Positions 34,308 through 45,800 are shown, numbered from the stretch's first letter. The stretch: 64,000 bases of DNA from Rhodospirillales bacterium (GCA_016710335.1 JADJXQ010000010.1:1-64000); one strand, 5' to 3'. The notes: a model not told the origin generated them from the sequence alone. Numbers and translations: made by a program.

Positions 34308-35680
34308 AAATACTCCAGGCGGACCGAGAACAGCTTTTCGACGCGCCGCACGTTTTCCGGCGGCGCGAAAAGAACCACCCGATCCTTGGCGGCGATGACC
34401 GTGTCGCCGCGCGGCGAGATCGCCCGGCCGTCGCGGACGATGGCGCCGAGCATGACCCCGTCCGGCAGATTGGTCTCGCGCAAGGGTACGCCGACCAGGC
34501 CGGACGTTTCCAGCGCTTCGGCCTCGATCAGCTCGCCGAAGCCCTCCCGCAGCGTGTGCACCGAATGGATGCGCCCGCGGCGCACGTGCTGCAGGATGGT
34601 GGAGACGGTAATGTTGCGGGGGCTGACGACCACATCGATTCCGAGACTGCCGATCAGCGGCTCGAAGGTTCCCCGGTTGAGCAGCGTGATGGCGCGCTTG
34701 GCGCCGTAGCGTTTGGCGAGCATCGCCGACAGGATGTTGGTTTCGTCATCGTCGGTGAGCGCGACCACGGTGTCGGTGTCGACGACGTCGGCCTCCTCGA
34801 GAATTTCGGTATCGAGCACGTCGCCGTGCAGCACCACTGTGCGGCCGAGCATGCTGGCCACCACCGCCGCCCGCTCGGCGTTGGCCTCGATGATCTTGGC
34901 GCGGACCCATGGGTACTCCCGCTCGATTTCCTGCGCCAGCAATAGGGCGATGTTGCCGCCGCCCAGCATCATCAGGCGGCGGACCTGTGGCTCGTCGTGA
35001 CCGAACGCCGTCATCGCCCGCTCGACCTGATCCGTCTGGACGACGAAGTAGACGTCGTCGCCGGCCGCCATGACATCTTCGCCTGAAACGTGCACCGGCT
35101 TGTCGTCGTGAATAAGCCCGACGACCACCATGTTGAGCTCCGGAAACAGCTGCGCCAACTGCTTGATGGGCGTGTTCAGCACCGGACAGTTGTCCTCGCA
35201 GCGCACCCCCAACAGCCGCACCTTGTCATTGACCAGCGGGATCATCTCGAAGGCGCCCGGCACTTTGAGCCGCCGGCTGATTGCGCGCGCCACTTCGATT
35301 TCCGGCGAGATGATGACGTCGATCGGCAGATGCTCGCGTGAGAACAGGGGCGCCCACGCCGGATCCAGGTAGCTCTGGTGGCGGATGCGGGCGATCTTGG
35401 TGGGCACGCGGAACAAGGAATGCGCCACCTGACAGGCCACCATGTTGATCTCGTCGGTCAGGGTGACGGCGATGATCATGTCGGCGTCGTCGGCGCCGGC
35501 GCGCTTGAGATCGTCTGGCCGGGAGCCATGACCGACGACTCCTTGGGCATCCAGGTTGTCGTTGACCCGGCGCACCAACTCCGGCGACTGGTCGATGACC
35601 GTCACGGCGTTGTTCTCGAGGGCGAGGTGACGGGCAATCGTGAACCCGACCTGACCAGCGCCGCAGATGATGATGTTCAT
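34304..35680 (-). CDS. trkA: Trk potassium uptake regulatory protein TrkA
   Basis: 458 residues with two tandem Rossmann RCK (TrkA-N) domains, each followed by a TrkA-C domain. The first NAD site is IIICGAGQVGFTIARHLALE; the second is MLGGGNIALLLAQEIE. It is the peripheral cytoplasmic subunit that gates TrkH/TrkG potassium uptake by nucleotide binding. No trkH is in the window. Conserved neighbour of ntrX. The stop codon is contributed by the end of a MITE-like element. Confidence 0.95.
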   Translation of the reverse strand: MNIIICGAGQVGFTIARHLALENNAVTVIDQSPELVRRVNDNLDAQGVVGHGSRPDDLKRAGADDADMIIAVTLTDEINMVACQVAHSLFRVPTKIARIRHQSYLDPAWAPLFSREHLPIDVIISPEIEVARAISRRLKVPGAFEMIPLVNDKVRLLGVRCEDNCPVLNTPIKQLAQLFPELNMVVVGLIHDDKPVHVSGEDVMAAGDDVYFVVQTDQVERAMTAFGHDEPQVRRLMMLGGGNIALLLAQEIEREYPWVRAKIIEANAERAAVVASMLGRTVVLHGDVLDTEILEEADVVDTDTVVALTDDDETNILSAMLAKRYGAKRAITLLNRGTFEPLIGSLGIDVVVSPRNITVSTILQHVRRGRIHSVHTLREGFGELIEAEALETSGLVGVPLRETNLPDGVMLGAIVRDGRAISPRGDTVIAAKDRVVLFAPPENVRRVEKLFSVRLEYF

Positions 35681-35731
35681 GGCGAACGAAGTCCGAAGGG
35701 CATAGACAACAGTATCGTGGAGCGCCGCACG

Positions 35732-37159
<1,428 letters not shown>

Positions 37160-37160
37160 G

Positions 37161-39512
37161 CTAACCGTCTGTCGCGCCGACCGCCCCACCGACCGACCAT
37201 TGGCCACGATGACCCTCCGCTGCGTAGTCGCGGGGGTCGCCTTCCGATTCGTCGCCGCCGGCGGAGTGCTCCAATCCGGTCTCGGACGCCGAAGGACCGA
37301 AGACTATCCGAACACGGGCGCCTCCGCCCTTCCGATCTTCAAGCAGCAGGTCCGCGCCATGATCCTCCATGATTTTCTTGACGATCGCCAGTCCCAGTCC
37401 GGTGCCCCCGGCCCGGGTCGTGACGTAGGGTTCTGTCAGCCGGTCCCGCTGGTCCACGGGCAAGCCCTTGCCATTGTCTTCGACAATCACTTCGACCGTT
37501 CTGCCTACCGTCGACGACACTGTCTCGGTCACGCTCACCCGAATGTGCCCCGGCTCCGCCGCGCTATCGCGGCTGCGCTCGGCGATCGCCTCCGCGGCGT
37601 TCTTGACGATGTTGGTCAACGCTTGGCCGATCTGGCGACTGTCGCAGCGCAATTCGACGCGCTTGTCGGGCAACGCCATGGAGAACCGGATGTCCGGGCT
37701 GCGGTTGCGTTCGAGGAACACCGCTTCCCGCACCAGATGACACAGGTTCTCCGGCCTGAAATCGGGGCGCGGCATGCGCGCGAAGGCGGAAAACTCGTCG
37801 ACCATCTTGCGGATGTCCTCGACTCGCCGCACGATGGTCTCGGTGCAGCCGGCGAAGGTCTCGCGGTCGGTCTCGATCTGATTCTGGTACTTGCGCTGCA
37901 GACGTTCGGCGGCGAGCTGGATGGGGGTGAGCGGATTCTTGATTTCGTGGGCGATTCGCCGCGCCACGTCCGCCCATGCAGCCTTCCTCTGCGCCGCGAC
38001 CAGGGCGCTGATGTCGTCGAAGGTCAGGACATAGCCGACGATCTCGCCCCGTACGCGCTCCGCCGTGATGCGCGCGAACAGGGTGCGCGGAACGGCGTTC
38101 CTCACCATCCGGATCTCGGCTTCCCAAGGGCGGTCGGTGCGCCGGCCAAGGGCGTTATCCACCAGGTCCGCCATCTCCGGCACGACCTCCTTGACCGGCA
38201 GCCCCATGGCCGCATCCAGCGGGGTCTCGAGGAGTTCCGACGCCGATCTGTTGGGCAGATGGATATTGCCTTCGATGTCCAGCCCGACGACCCCCGCTGA
38301 GACCCCGCTCAGCACCGTCTCGGTGAAGCGCCGGCGCTCGTCCAATTGGCGGTTGGCGACGATCAGGCTTTCGCGCTGCCCCTCGAGCTGGCTGGTCATG
38401 CGGTTGAAGGCGCGACTGAGGGAGTCGATCTCCTCGATGGACTCGACGATATCGACGCGGGCGGTGAGGTCGCCTTTGCGGACCCGCTCGGCCGCGACGA
38501 ACAAGCGGCTTATCGGCTTCGAGATCTGCGTCGCCAGCACGAACCCGGTCCATACCGCCGCCAGAAGCAGCAGCAATGCGACGATGATGAAAATCAGAAC
38601 GAAGGTGATCAGAATCCCCTGGCGGCGTTCCTTGAGACGCTCGTATTGGGCAACCGCGAGGGTGGTGCGCTCGATGTTTTCGAGCACCTCAGGCTCGATG
38701 AAGCGGCCGACGATCAGATAAGCGTCAAGGAAGCGTCGCAGCTTGACCACCGCCCGGACCCGGTTGTCGCCGGCGTTGCTCAGCACCACGATGTCGCCGC
38801 GGGCGGCCTGCTCGATGGCGGCGGCGGGCACCAGATCCAGTTCCAGCGTCAGACTGAGCGGCGTGCGCGCCAGCACCTGCGCGTTGCCGTCGACCACCAG
38901 CGCCTCCGGCAATGAGCGGAGATAGGCCTGCGCGGTCAGCTCGCGATCGAACATCTGCGGACTGCGCATCAATGCCGACGCCTGCTGATCCAGGTCGGTG
39001 GCCATGGCGATGGCCTCGGCGCGGATGCCATTGCGATGCTCCTCAAGGTACGCCTTGGCGACAGCATCCGACGCCTCCACCGCCGTCCGCACCCGCTCGC
39101 TGAACCACGACTGGATGCCGAAATCAAGAAACAGCGCGGAGAACACGGCGACCAGAATGGCCGGCGTCACCGCAACCAGGCTGAACATCAGCACTATGCG
39201 GACATGCAGGCCGGACCCCGCCAGACCGCGCCTGCGCTCTGCCCACACCCGCACCAGCTGCCGCGCCACCACTACCCCCAGGATCAGCAGCAGCACGCCG
39301 TCCAGGACGAGGAGATACAGAACAGACGCGGGCTGCGGTCCCGACTGCGGCGATCCTGTCCACGACAGCACCGTCGCCACCCCGGAGATGACCGCCGCCA
39401 GGGTCAGCGCGAACGCCAGCTTGCGGTGCAGCCCGACGCGCGCCGCCCATCGCCGCAGTCTGTTCCAGGTCCGCCGCGTCCCCTCCGGGACGGCGGCCGC
39501 GGATGCAGTCAT
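37161..39512 (-). CDS. ntrY: NtrY sensor histidine kinase
   Basis: 783 residues. Several N-terminal membrane spans (about 28-50, 60-85, 103-130) flank a periplasmic loop, then a further span (about 305-330), HAMP, PAS, the dimerisation His in RRIAHEIKNPLTPIQLAAER and an ATP-binding domain with VEDNGKGLP and GGTGLGLAIVKKI. It partners NtrX in control of nitrogen metabolism, respiration and envelope. Its start overlaps the ntrC stop by four bases. Confidence 0.95.
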   Translation of the reverse strand: MTASAAAVPEGTRRTWNRLRRWAARVGLHRKLAFALTLAAVISGVATVLSWTGSPQSGPQPASVLYLLVLDGVLLLILGVVVARQLVRVWAERRRGLAGSGLHVRIVLMFSLVAVTPAILVAVFSALFLDFGIQSWFSERVRTAVEASDAVAKAYLEEHRNGIRAEAIAMATDLDQQASALMRSPQMFDRELTAQAYLRSLPEALVVDGNAQVLARTPLSLTLELDLVPAAAIEQAARGDIVVLSNAGDNRVRAVVKLRRFLDAYLIVGRFIEPEVLENIERTTLAVAQYERLKERRQGILITFVLIFIIVALLLLLAAVWTGFVLATQISKPISRLFVAAERVRKGDLTARVDIVESIEEIDSLSRAFNRMTSQLEGQRESLIVANRQLDERRRFTETVLSGVSAGVVGLDIEGNIHLPNRSASELLETPLDAAMGLPVKEVVPEMADLVDNALGRRTDRPWEAEIRMVRNAVPRTLFARITAERVRGEIVGYVLTFDDISALVAAQRKAAWADVARRIAHEIKNPLTPIQLAAERLQRKYQNQIETDRETFAGCTETIVRRVEDIRKMVDEFSAFARMPRPDFRPENLCHLVREAVFLERNRSPDIRFSMALPDKRVELRCDSRQIGQALTNIVKNAAEAIAERSRDSAAEPGHIRVSVTETVSSTVGRTVEVIVEDNGKGLPVDQRDRLTEPYVTTRAGGTGLGLAIVKKIMEDHGADLLLEDRKGGGARVRIVFGPSASETGLEHSAGGDESEGDPRDYAAEGHRGQWSVGGAVGATDG

Positions 39513-40954
39513 CGCCCCCCTCCCCGCACGACCGGAATGCCGAGCTCCCTGATCTTTTTCCTGAGCGTGTTGCGGTTGAGGCCGAGGATCTCCGCCGCCC
39601 GGATCTGGTTGCCGCCGGTTGCCTCCATGGTGAGCGCGATGAGCGGCCGCTCCACCTCGCGCAGCACCCGATCGAACAGACCGGGAGCCGGAAGCGCCGG
39701 ACCATGCGCATCGAAGTACGATTTGATGTGGCGCTCCACCGACTGCCCCAGGCCGTCGCTACTTGTGGGCTCGATGTCCGGCGGCGTGGTGTCGGCCAAC
39801 TCGCTTTCAATGATGTCTACACCGATGACGTCCTCCGAGTAGAGGGCCGCCAGCCGCCGGACGAGGTTTTCCAACTCGCGCACATTGCCCGGCCACCGGC
39901 ACGACTTCAGCCGCTCCATGGCGGCGGTCTCCAGGATCTTCGGCGGTAACCCCTCTGCCGCCCCCTTGGTCATGAAATGGCGGACGAGCTCCGGGATGTC
40001 GGCGCTCCGTTCCCTGAGCGGCGGCAGACGGATCGGCACCACGTTGAGACGGAAGTACAGGTCTTCGCGAAAGATGCCCTGGCGGATCAGATGGCGCAGA
40101 TCCCGGTGGGTGGCGGCGATGATGCGGAGGTTGGCGCGGATCGGTGTGCGCCCGCCGACGGTGGTGTACTCGCCCTCCTGGAGGACGCGCAGCAGCCGGG
40201 TCTGCGCCTCGGTCGGCATGTCGCCGATTTCGTCAAGGAACAACGTGCCGCCCTCGGCCTGCTCGAACCGGCCGACGCCGCGGGTGTTGGCGCCGGTAAA
40301 GGAGCCTTTCTCGTGCCCGAACAGCTCGCTCTCGATCAGCTCGCGCGGAATGGCCGCCATGTTGATGGCGACGAACGGCCCATCGCGCCGCTTGCCGTAG
40401 CGATGCAGGGCGCGCGCCACAAGTTCCTTGCCGGTGCCGGATTCGCCGACGATCAGCACCGTCAGGTCGGTGCCCATCAGCCGCGCCAAGGTCCTGTAGA
40501 TTTCCTGCATCGCCGGCGAGCGGCCGATCAGCGGCGAGTCCTCGTCCTGGAACTCCGGCTCCGGATGGGCGGACGCCGCTGTCCGGTTCGGCACCTCCAG
40601 CGCCCGTCGCACGATGCCGATGAGTTCGTTCAGGTCGAACGGTTTCGGCAGGTACTCGAAAGCGCCGCGCTCCGTCGCCTTGACGGCCGTCAGCAGCGTG
40701 TTCTGCGCGCTCATCACCACGATCTTGAGCTCGGGGCGGATCTTGCGGATGCGCGGGACCAGGTCGAGGCCGTTTTCGTCCGGCATCAGGACGTCGGTGA
40801 TGACCACGTCCCCTTGCCCGTCGCTGACCCACTGCCACAACGTGGCGGCGTGCCCTGTGACCCGCACCTGGAAGCCGCTCCGCTCCAAGGCTTGGCTGAC
40901 CACTGTACGTATGCCCGGATCGTCGTCCGCAACCAGCACCGTCGCCACCGTCAT
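39509..40954 (-). CDS. ntrC: NtrC sigma-54-dependent response regulator
   Basis: 481 residues. Receiver (VLVADDDPGIRTVV; phospho-Asp in VVITDVLMP), AAA+ domain with Walker A GESGTGKEL, the sigma-54 contact loop as GSFTGANTRG, Walker B GTLFLDEIGDMP, and a C-terminal Fis HTH (GGNQIRAAEILGLNRNTLRK). It activates sigma-54 promoters under nitrogen limitation. Coupled by four-base overlaps to ntrB and ntrY. Confidence 0.96.
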   Translation of the reverse strand: MTVATVLVADDDPGIRTVVSQALERSGFQVRVTGHAATLWQWVSDGQGDVVITDVLMPDENGLDLVPRIRKIRPELKIVVMSAQNTLLTAVKATERGAFEYLPKPFDLNELIGIVRRALEVPNRTAASAHPEPEFQDEDSPLIGRSPAMQEIYRTLARLMGTDLTVLIVGESGTGKELVARALHRYGKRRDGPFVAINMAAIPRELIESELFGHEKGSFTGANTRGVGRFEQAEGGTLFLDEIGDMPTEAQTRLLRVLQEGEYTTVGGRTPIRANLRIIAATHRDLRHLIRQGIFREDLYFRLNVVPIRLPPLRERSADIPELVRHFMTKGAAEGLPPKILETAAMERLKSCRWPGNVRELENLVRRLAALYSEDVIGVDIIESELADTTPPDIEPTSSDGLGQSVERHIKSYFDAHGPALPAPGLFDRVLREVERPLIALTMEATGGNQIRAAEILGLNRNTLRKKIRELGIPVVRGGGR

Positions 40955-42069
40955 CGCCCCTCGTTCGTCGCCGCCATCGGCAGGCGGACGCGGACTTCGG
41001 TGCGGCCGGGCTGGCTGTCCACTTCGATCACGCCGCCGTGCTCGCCGATGATCTTGGCCACCAGCGCCAGCCCGAGGCCGCTGCCTCCGCGCTTGGTGGT
41101 GACGAACGGATCGAAGATATGGGGTTTTATGTCGTCCGGGACGCCCTCGCCGTTGTCGTGAATACTTATCATCAAGGGCAGATGCACCCGCGCGTGGCTG
41201 CCGGGCACGGCAAAGCGAACGCCGTGCCCGTAGCGCGTGGTGATCGTGACCTTGCCGCCCGCGGACGGCAAGGCTTCGGCGGCGTTCTTGACGAGGTTGA
41301 GGAATACCTGCGTCAGCTGGTCACGATGACCATAGACCGCCGGCAACGACGGATCGTAGTTTTCGGCGATCGACAACGCGCCGCCGGCGCCGCTCTCCAC
41401 CAGCATGCGCACCCTGTTCAACACCTGGTGGATGTTGACGGGTTCCCTCGCCTGCGGGCCTCCGTCGCTGAACACCTCCATGCGATCGACCAGGGCGCAC
41501 ACCCGGTCCGTTTCGTCGCGGATCAGCCGGGTGAGCGCGCGATCCTCGGCGGAGACATTCTGTTCCAGCAACTGCGCGGCGCCGCGAATGCCGGCAAGAG
41601 GGTTCTTGACTTCGTGCGCCAGCATCGCCGCCAGCGCACTGACTGATCGGGCGGCGCCGCGGTGGCTCAACTGGCGCTCGATCTTGGCCGCGATCGACTG
41701 CTCCTGCATGGAGACGACGATGGCGTCGGGCACATCTGCCAGCGGCGACGCCCAGATGTTGACGACGTGGCGGCCGATCTTCGGGTTCTCCAGCGCGACA
41801 TCGTATTCCGCCGCCGGGCACCCGCCAGCGCGCGCTTGCCGGATCAGCGTAAACAGCGGGCTGTCGACCGGCATCAGGTGGTCGAGGCTCTGTCCCGCCA
41901 GGTGCTTGGCGCTGCTGCAGAAGAAATGCTCCCCGGCGCTGTTGACGTAGAGAATCCGCGCGTCGGCATCGACGACGACGATCACCGACCGCAGGCTGTT
42001 CAGAACTGCGTCCGGCGACAGGGTGCCGGTCTGCACGCTGCGGCGGGTGTCGAGCATGATCTGGTCCAT
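40951..42069 (-). CDS. ntrB: NtrB nitrogen sensor histidine kinase
   Basis: 372 residues, soluble. PAS domain (about 20-130; VVDADARILYVNSAGEHFF), dimerisation helix with phospho-His in LAHEVKNPLAGIRGAAQLLE, and catalytic domain with IHDNGEGVPDD and GGSGLGLALVAKII. It phosphorylates or dephosphorylates NtrC under PII control. Four-base overlap with ntrC; 12 bases behind dusB, so the whole dusB-ntrBCYX group is probably one transcript. Confidence 0.96.
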   Translation of the reverse strand: MDQIMLDTRRSVQTGTLSPDAVLNSLRSVIVVVDADARILYVNSAGEHFFCSSAKHLAGQSLDHLMPVDSPLFTLIRQARAGGCPAAEYDVALENPKIGRHVVNIWASPLADVPDAIVVSMQEQSIAAKIERQLSHRGAARSVSALAAMLAHEVKNPLAGIRGAAQLLEQNVSAEDRALTRLIRDETDRVCALVDRMEVFSDGGPQAREPVNIHQVLNRVRMLVESGAGGALSIAENYDPSLPAVYGHRDQLTQVFLNLVKNAAEALPSAGGKVTITTRYGHGVRFAVPGSHARVHLPLMISIHDNGEGVPDDIKPHIFDPFVTTKRGGSGLGLALVAKIIGEHGGVIEVDSQPGRTEVRVRLPMAATNEGR

Positions 42070-42081
42070 CGGTGTCCCGCT

Positions 42082-43086
42082 TCAAGCCGCCGCCTGCCGA
42101 TCGCTCGCGGCGACGTAATAGTCCCGCACCATGCCCTTGACGGCCTCGGGGTCGGTCTCCTGCATGATGCGTGCGCGGAACGCGGCCGAGTCGGCGAGGC
42201 CCTTCGAGTACCAGCCGATGTGCTTGCGGGCGATCCGCATTCCCGCATCATGGCCATAATGCGCCAGCATCTCCTCGTAGTGCCGCAGCACCGTCGCACG
42301 CTGCTCGGCCAATGCCGGCGGCGCCGGCCGGCGCCCGGTCGAGAGAAATTCGGCAACGTCCGCCAGGAGCCATGGCCGGCCATAGGCGCCGCGGCCGATC
42401 ATCACCGCGTCGGCGCCGGATTCCTCCAGGAGACTGAGCGCCGCGTCCTCGTCGGTGACGTCGCCGTTGCCGATGACCGGGATGGCGACCGCCTCCTTGA
42501 CCCTCCTGATGTAGGACCAGTCGGCGCGGCCGTTGTAGAACTGGTTGCGGGTGCGGCCGTGGATGGTGATGGCCTGCACGCCGACGCCCTCGGCAATACG
42601 CGCCAGCGCGACGGCATTGCGGCTGCCGTCGTCCCAGCCGGTGCGCATCTTGACGGTCACCGGCACGTCGACGGCCTTGACGACGGCGGCCATGATCCGC
42701 GTCGCCAGCGCCTCCTCCCGCATCAAGGCGGCGCCGGCGTCGCCATTCACCACCTTCTTCACGGGACACCCCATGTTGATGTCGATGAGCGCCGCGCCCA
42801 AGTCGCGACAGATCCGCGCCGCGTCGGCCATCACCGTCGGCTCGCATCCGGCAAGCTGTACAGCCGCCGGCTGCTCATCGAGCGCCGCTTTGGAGCGTTT
42901 CAAGGTTTTTCGCGAGGCATACACCACCGCCTGGCTGGCGATCATCTCGGAAACCACCAGTCCCGCCCCGAAGCGCTTGACGAGGCGCCGGAACGGCGGA
43001 TCGGTGACGCCGGACATCGGCGCCAGAATGACGCGTGACGTAAGCGTCACGTTGCCGATGCACAAGGGCTGAGCGGGTGCGGTCAT
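42082..43086 (-). CDS. dusB: tRNA-dihydrouridine synthase DusB
   Basis: 334 residues. FMN-dependent TIM barrel: LAPMSGVTDPPFRRL at the N-terminus, DINMGCPVKKVV with the catalytic Cys, MRTGWDD, IHGRTRNQFY, IGNGDV and MIGRGAYGRPW for FMN phosphate binding. It reduces uridine in tRNA D-loops. ATG at 43086 is preferred because it gives the standard family N-terminus; the longer frame adds 21 unrelated residues. Heads the ntr operon, the classical nifR3-ntrBC arrangement. Confidence 0.95.
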   Translation of the reverse strand: MTAPAQPLCIGNVTLTSRVILAPMSGVTDPPFRRLVKRFGAGLVVSEMIASQAVVYASRKTLKRSKAALDEQPAAVQLAGCEPTVMADAARICRDLGAALIDINMGCPVKKVVNGDAGAALMREEALATRIMAAVVKAVDVPVTVKMRTGWDDGSRNAVALARIAEGVGVQAITIHGRTRNQFYNGRADWSYIRRVKEAVAIPVIGNGDVTDEDAALSLLEESGADAVMIGRGAYGRPWLLADVAEFLSTGRRPAPPALAEQRATVLRHYEEMLAHYGHDAGMRIARKHIGWYSKGLADSAAFRARIMQETDPEAVKGMVRDYYVAASDRQAAA

Positions 43087-43175
43087 TTGATGATTAGATA
43101 GGCACATGCGCGGAATTGCAAGGAGATGCCTTGCATCCGTCCGCACCACCGCAACCGCCGACGGCGGCTCCCCGA

Positions 43176-43934
43176 TCAGCCGATCAGGACGTCGGTGACG
43201 AATTTCAACCCCGGATATCCGAGCGTCAACAGGAGATAGGCGAGCAGCACCAGGCGCGCCGCACGCCGCCCGCGCACGCCGCTGATGTAGTGCGCGGCAA
43301 GCAGGCCGGCGACCACCAGAAACGCCGTGATGGTCAGGATCGTCTTGTGGTCAAAGACCAACAACGCGCCGGTTTCATGATATTGCACCGCCATCCCGGT
43401 CGCCAAGCCGAGGGCCAGAAGGACCTCCCCTATCAGCAGCAGGCGCACCACCAGGGTTTCGCAACTGGCGATCGGCGGCAGCATTCGCGTCAACGCCGTC
43501 GGCTGCTTCTGCTTCAGCGCCCGCTCCTGCAGGAACGCGGCGAGAGCGGCAATGGCGGCAACAGTCACGATGCCGTAGGTGACCACCGAGAGGACAATGT
43601 GCACGGCGGTCCAACCGGTCGTGGCCGCTCCGGAATCCAGAGGCTGACCGGGCGTCTGTTGCCAAACGGACGCGATGCCGCCGAGCAGGATCATGTAACC
43701 GCAGACGACCGGCGCCAAACGCCAAGCCTGTGGCGCCACCGCCGCCGTCACGGCATAGATCGCGAGCGTGGCGGCCACGGTCAGCCACAGTGCCGCGGCC
43801 AGGCTGGTTTCCCATGCCCCGGCCAGTTGCCAGCCGGCGCGGGCGAACGCCGCCGCCGCCGCCAGCCCGACCACGCCCCAGAACAGAGCGTCGCGGGAAG
43901 GCAGACGTCGCAGCACCTGCAGTGAAGCGGGCAC
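43176..43934 (-). CDS. CcsA/YpjD-like cytochrome c assembly family membrane protein
   Basis: 252 residues, about seven to eight membrane spans. The C-terminal half has the family pattern with HIVLSVVTYG, ETLVVRLLLIG and WD-less haem-handling residues ending in a His (AHYISG) before a basic loop. It belongs to the CcsA-like inner-membrane group including YpjD, whose role outside cytochrome c maturation is unclear. It is divergent to ispDF and separate from the ntr operon. The start is the first ATG with a hydrophobic continuation. Confidence 0.75.
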   Translation of the reverse strand: MPASLQVLRRLPSRDALFWGVVGLAAAAAFARAGWQLAGAWETSLAAALWLTVAATLAIYAVTAAVAPQAWRLAPVVCGYMILLGGIASVWQQTPGQPLDSGAATTGWTAVHIVLSVVTYGIVTVAAIAALAAFLQERALKQKQPTALTRMLPPIASCETLVVRLLLIGEVLLALGLATGMAVQYHETGALLVFDHKTILTITAFLVVAGLLAAHYISGVRGRRAARLVLLAYLLLTLGYPGLKFVTDVLIG

Positions 43935-44090
43935 GAACGCGGCAATTGCGGACGCATTGATGAGGACGGTGTCGATCAGCGCTTCGCTCTTTCGTGCTCG
44001 GGAAACGACCGGGATGAAGTCCAGGGTTGCCTTTGGTAATCGAGTTTACAACAGTAGCGCGGGGCGAACACCCCGCCGAATAAGGCCTTA

Positions 44091-45305
44091 ATGGGAAAAC
44101 CCATGACCACCCGCATTGGAACCTGCGTTGCCCTGATCGTCGCCGGCGGACGCGGCGACCGATTCGGCGCGGACATCCCGAAGCAGTATTGCCGGATCGC
44201 GGGCGAGCCGGTGTTGCGGCGCACCGTCAAGGCGTTCGTCGGCCATGGCCGCGTCGCAACTGTTCGGGTGGTGATCCGCCCCGGCGACGAAGACCTTTAC
44301 GCGGCCGCGACCGCAGGTCTTGCCGTCATGGACCCGACCCACGGCGGCGCCAGCCGGCAGGAATCGGTGCGGCGCGGGTTGGAAAGCCTCGCGGCAGAAG
44401 CACCCGACGTGGTGCTCATCCACGACGCCGCGCGCCCGTTCGTGTCGAACGCGGTGGTCTCGCGGGTCCTGGACGCCCTCGACGCCGCGGTGGGTGCGAT
44501 CCCGGCAATGCCGGTCGTCGACACACTGAAGCGCGCAAGCGGTGCGGGCGATCGGGTGGCCGCGACTATCGAGCGCCGCGGTCTATGGCGGGCACAGACG
44601 CCGCAAGGATTTCGGTTCGCGCCGATCCTGGACGCCCACCGGCGCTTTGCCGGCACTGACCTCACCGACGACGCCGCGGTTGCCGCACAGGCTGGTTTAG
44701 ACGTAGCGCTGGTCGAAGGGGACGAGGAGAACGTGAAGATCACCACCCGCGAAGACCTTCAGCGTGCCGAACACTGGTGCGCCCAGGGTGGCGAAACCCG
44801 CACTGGCTTCGGTTTCGACGTCCATCGCTTCGGTCCCGGCGATCATGTGACCCTCTGTGGCGTCCGCATCCCGTTCCGCGCCGGCCTCGCCGGCCATTCG
44901 GATGCCGACGTGGGACTGCACGCGATCACCGATGCGCTGCTGGGAGCGATCGGCGGCGGCGATATCGGCGCGCATTTTCCGCCGGGCGACAAACGCTGGA
45001 AGAACGCGTCGTCGGAGATCTTCCTCCGCCACGCCGGTACCATGGTCGCAGACGCCGCCGGCCGCATCGTCAACATCGACGTGACCCTCGTCTGCGAGCG
45101 ACCGCGCATCGGCCCGCACCGAGCAGCGATGATCGCGACCATTGCCACCGTGCTCGGCGTTCCGCCGGAGCGCATCAGCGTCAAGGCGACGACGACCGAG
45201 CGCCTCGGCTTCACCGGCCGCGAGGAGGGCATTGCCGCGCAGGCCGTCGCCACGGTGGTGCTGCCGCCTCCGGCCGATGCCCAAAGGCCAGTCAAACGGC
45301 CGTAA
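44091..45305 (+). CDS. ispDF: Bifunctional IspD/IspF enzyme
   Basis: 404 residues joining two steps of the MEP isoprenoid pathway. Residues 1-230 are IspD, 2-C-methyl-D-erythritol 4-phosphate cytidylyltransferase: ALIVAGGRGDRFGADIPKQY, VLIHDAARPFV. Residues 236-400 are IspF, the cyclodiphosphate synthase: GFGFDVHRFG with metal-binding Asp and His, GHSDADVGLHAITDALLGA, TTTERLGFTGREEGIAAQA. Such fusion is common in Alphaproteobacteria, and the place next to dusB is conserved. ATG at 44091 has AAGG six bases upstream; ATG at 44103 is the alternative. Confidence 0.96.
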   Translation: MGKPMTTRIGTCVALIVAGGRGDRFGADIPKQYCRIAGEPVLRRTVKAFVGHGRVATVRVVIRPGDEDLYAAATAGLAVMDPTHGGASRQESVRRGLESLAAEAPDVVLIHDAARPFVSNAVVSRVLDALDAAVGAIPAMPVVDTLKRASGAGDRVAATIERRGLWRAQTPQGFRFAPILDAHRRFAGTDLTDDAAVAAQAGLDVALVEGDEENVKITTREDLQRAEHWCAQGGETRTGFGFDVHRFGPGDHVTLCGVRIPFRAGLAGHSDADVGLHAITDALLGAIGGGDIGAHFPPGDKRWKNASSEIFLRHAGTMVADAAGRIVNIDVTLVCERPRIGPHRAAMIATIATVLGVPPERISVKATTTERLGFTGREEGIAAQAVATVVLPPPADAQRPVKRP

Positions 45306-45348
45306 GTTCACCGACGCCCGCTCAAGGTGAGCAGCGGCGTCAGGACGC

Positions 45349-45458
45349 CTAGTGCAGCAGCGTATTCAAAGAATGCGCCATAGCTGCACGCGAGTTCTTG
45401 ATTCTCGTGCACACTATGACCCATTCGACTGAATCAATCGAATGGGTCTGTGCACTAG
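45349..45458. mobile_element. MITE-like 110-bp element, copy 2
   Basis: It begins CTAGTGCA and ends TGCACTAG, an 8-bp perfect terminal inverted repeat, with CTAG possibly a target duplication. An internal hairpin at 45418-45448 has perfect arms GACCCATTCGA and TCGAATGGGTC. Full-length relative of the copy at 34198-34307. The right-end CTAG supplies the TAG stop codon of cutA. No coding capacity, so movement would need a transposase from elsewhere. Confidence 0.75.
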
Positions 45459-45790
45459 TCCTCCTCCGGTTGATCGGTTTCCGCAGCGATCCAGGCAATA
45501 TAGTCGGGGTTGCCGCCGACGATCGGCAGGGCGACGACGCAGGGACACGTATAATCGTGCAACTCCATCACTCGCTGGGTGACGCGGTCGACGAGATCGC
45601 TACGGGTCTTCAGCACCAGGGCGACCTCGGTCTCCTCCTGAACCTCTCCGTCCCACCTGTAGACGGAGGTGATATCGCCGAGAACATTGGCACAAGCGAC
45701 CAAGCGCTCCTCTACCAGGGTGGCGCCGATGCTCAACGCTTCATCCTGGGACGCTGCGGTGACGTAGATCATCGTGGCGGCGACGGTCAT
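45455..45790 (-). CDS. cutA: Divalent cation tolerance protein CutA
   Basis: 111 residues. The ferredoxin-like trimer family is clear from MIYVTAASQDEALSIGATLV, EERLVACANVLGDITSVYRW and DYTCPCVVALPI, although the usual YxxPEIxxxP is altered at its centre (two Cys in place of PE). CutA is linked to copper tolerance and membrane protein folding. ATG at 45790 is used; ATG at 45772 would also give the conserved core. Confidence 0.92.
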   Translation of the reverse strand: MTVAATMIYVTAASQDEALSIGATLVEERLVACANVLGDITSVYRWDGEVQEETEVALVLKTRSDLVDRVTQRVMELHDYTCPCVVALPIVGGNPDYIAWIAAETDQPEED

Positions 45791-45800
45791 CGTTACAGCC

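Noticed and set aside
37160..37207. Longer N-terminus for NtrX
   Set aside because: The extension lies within ntrY and is Arg/Ser-rich; ATG at 37159 directly follows the ntrY stop and starts the receiver domain normally.
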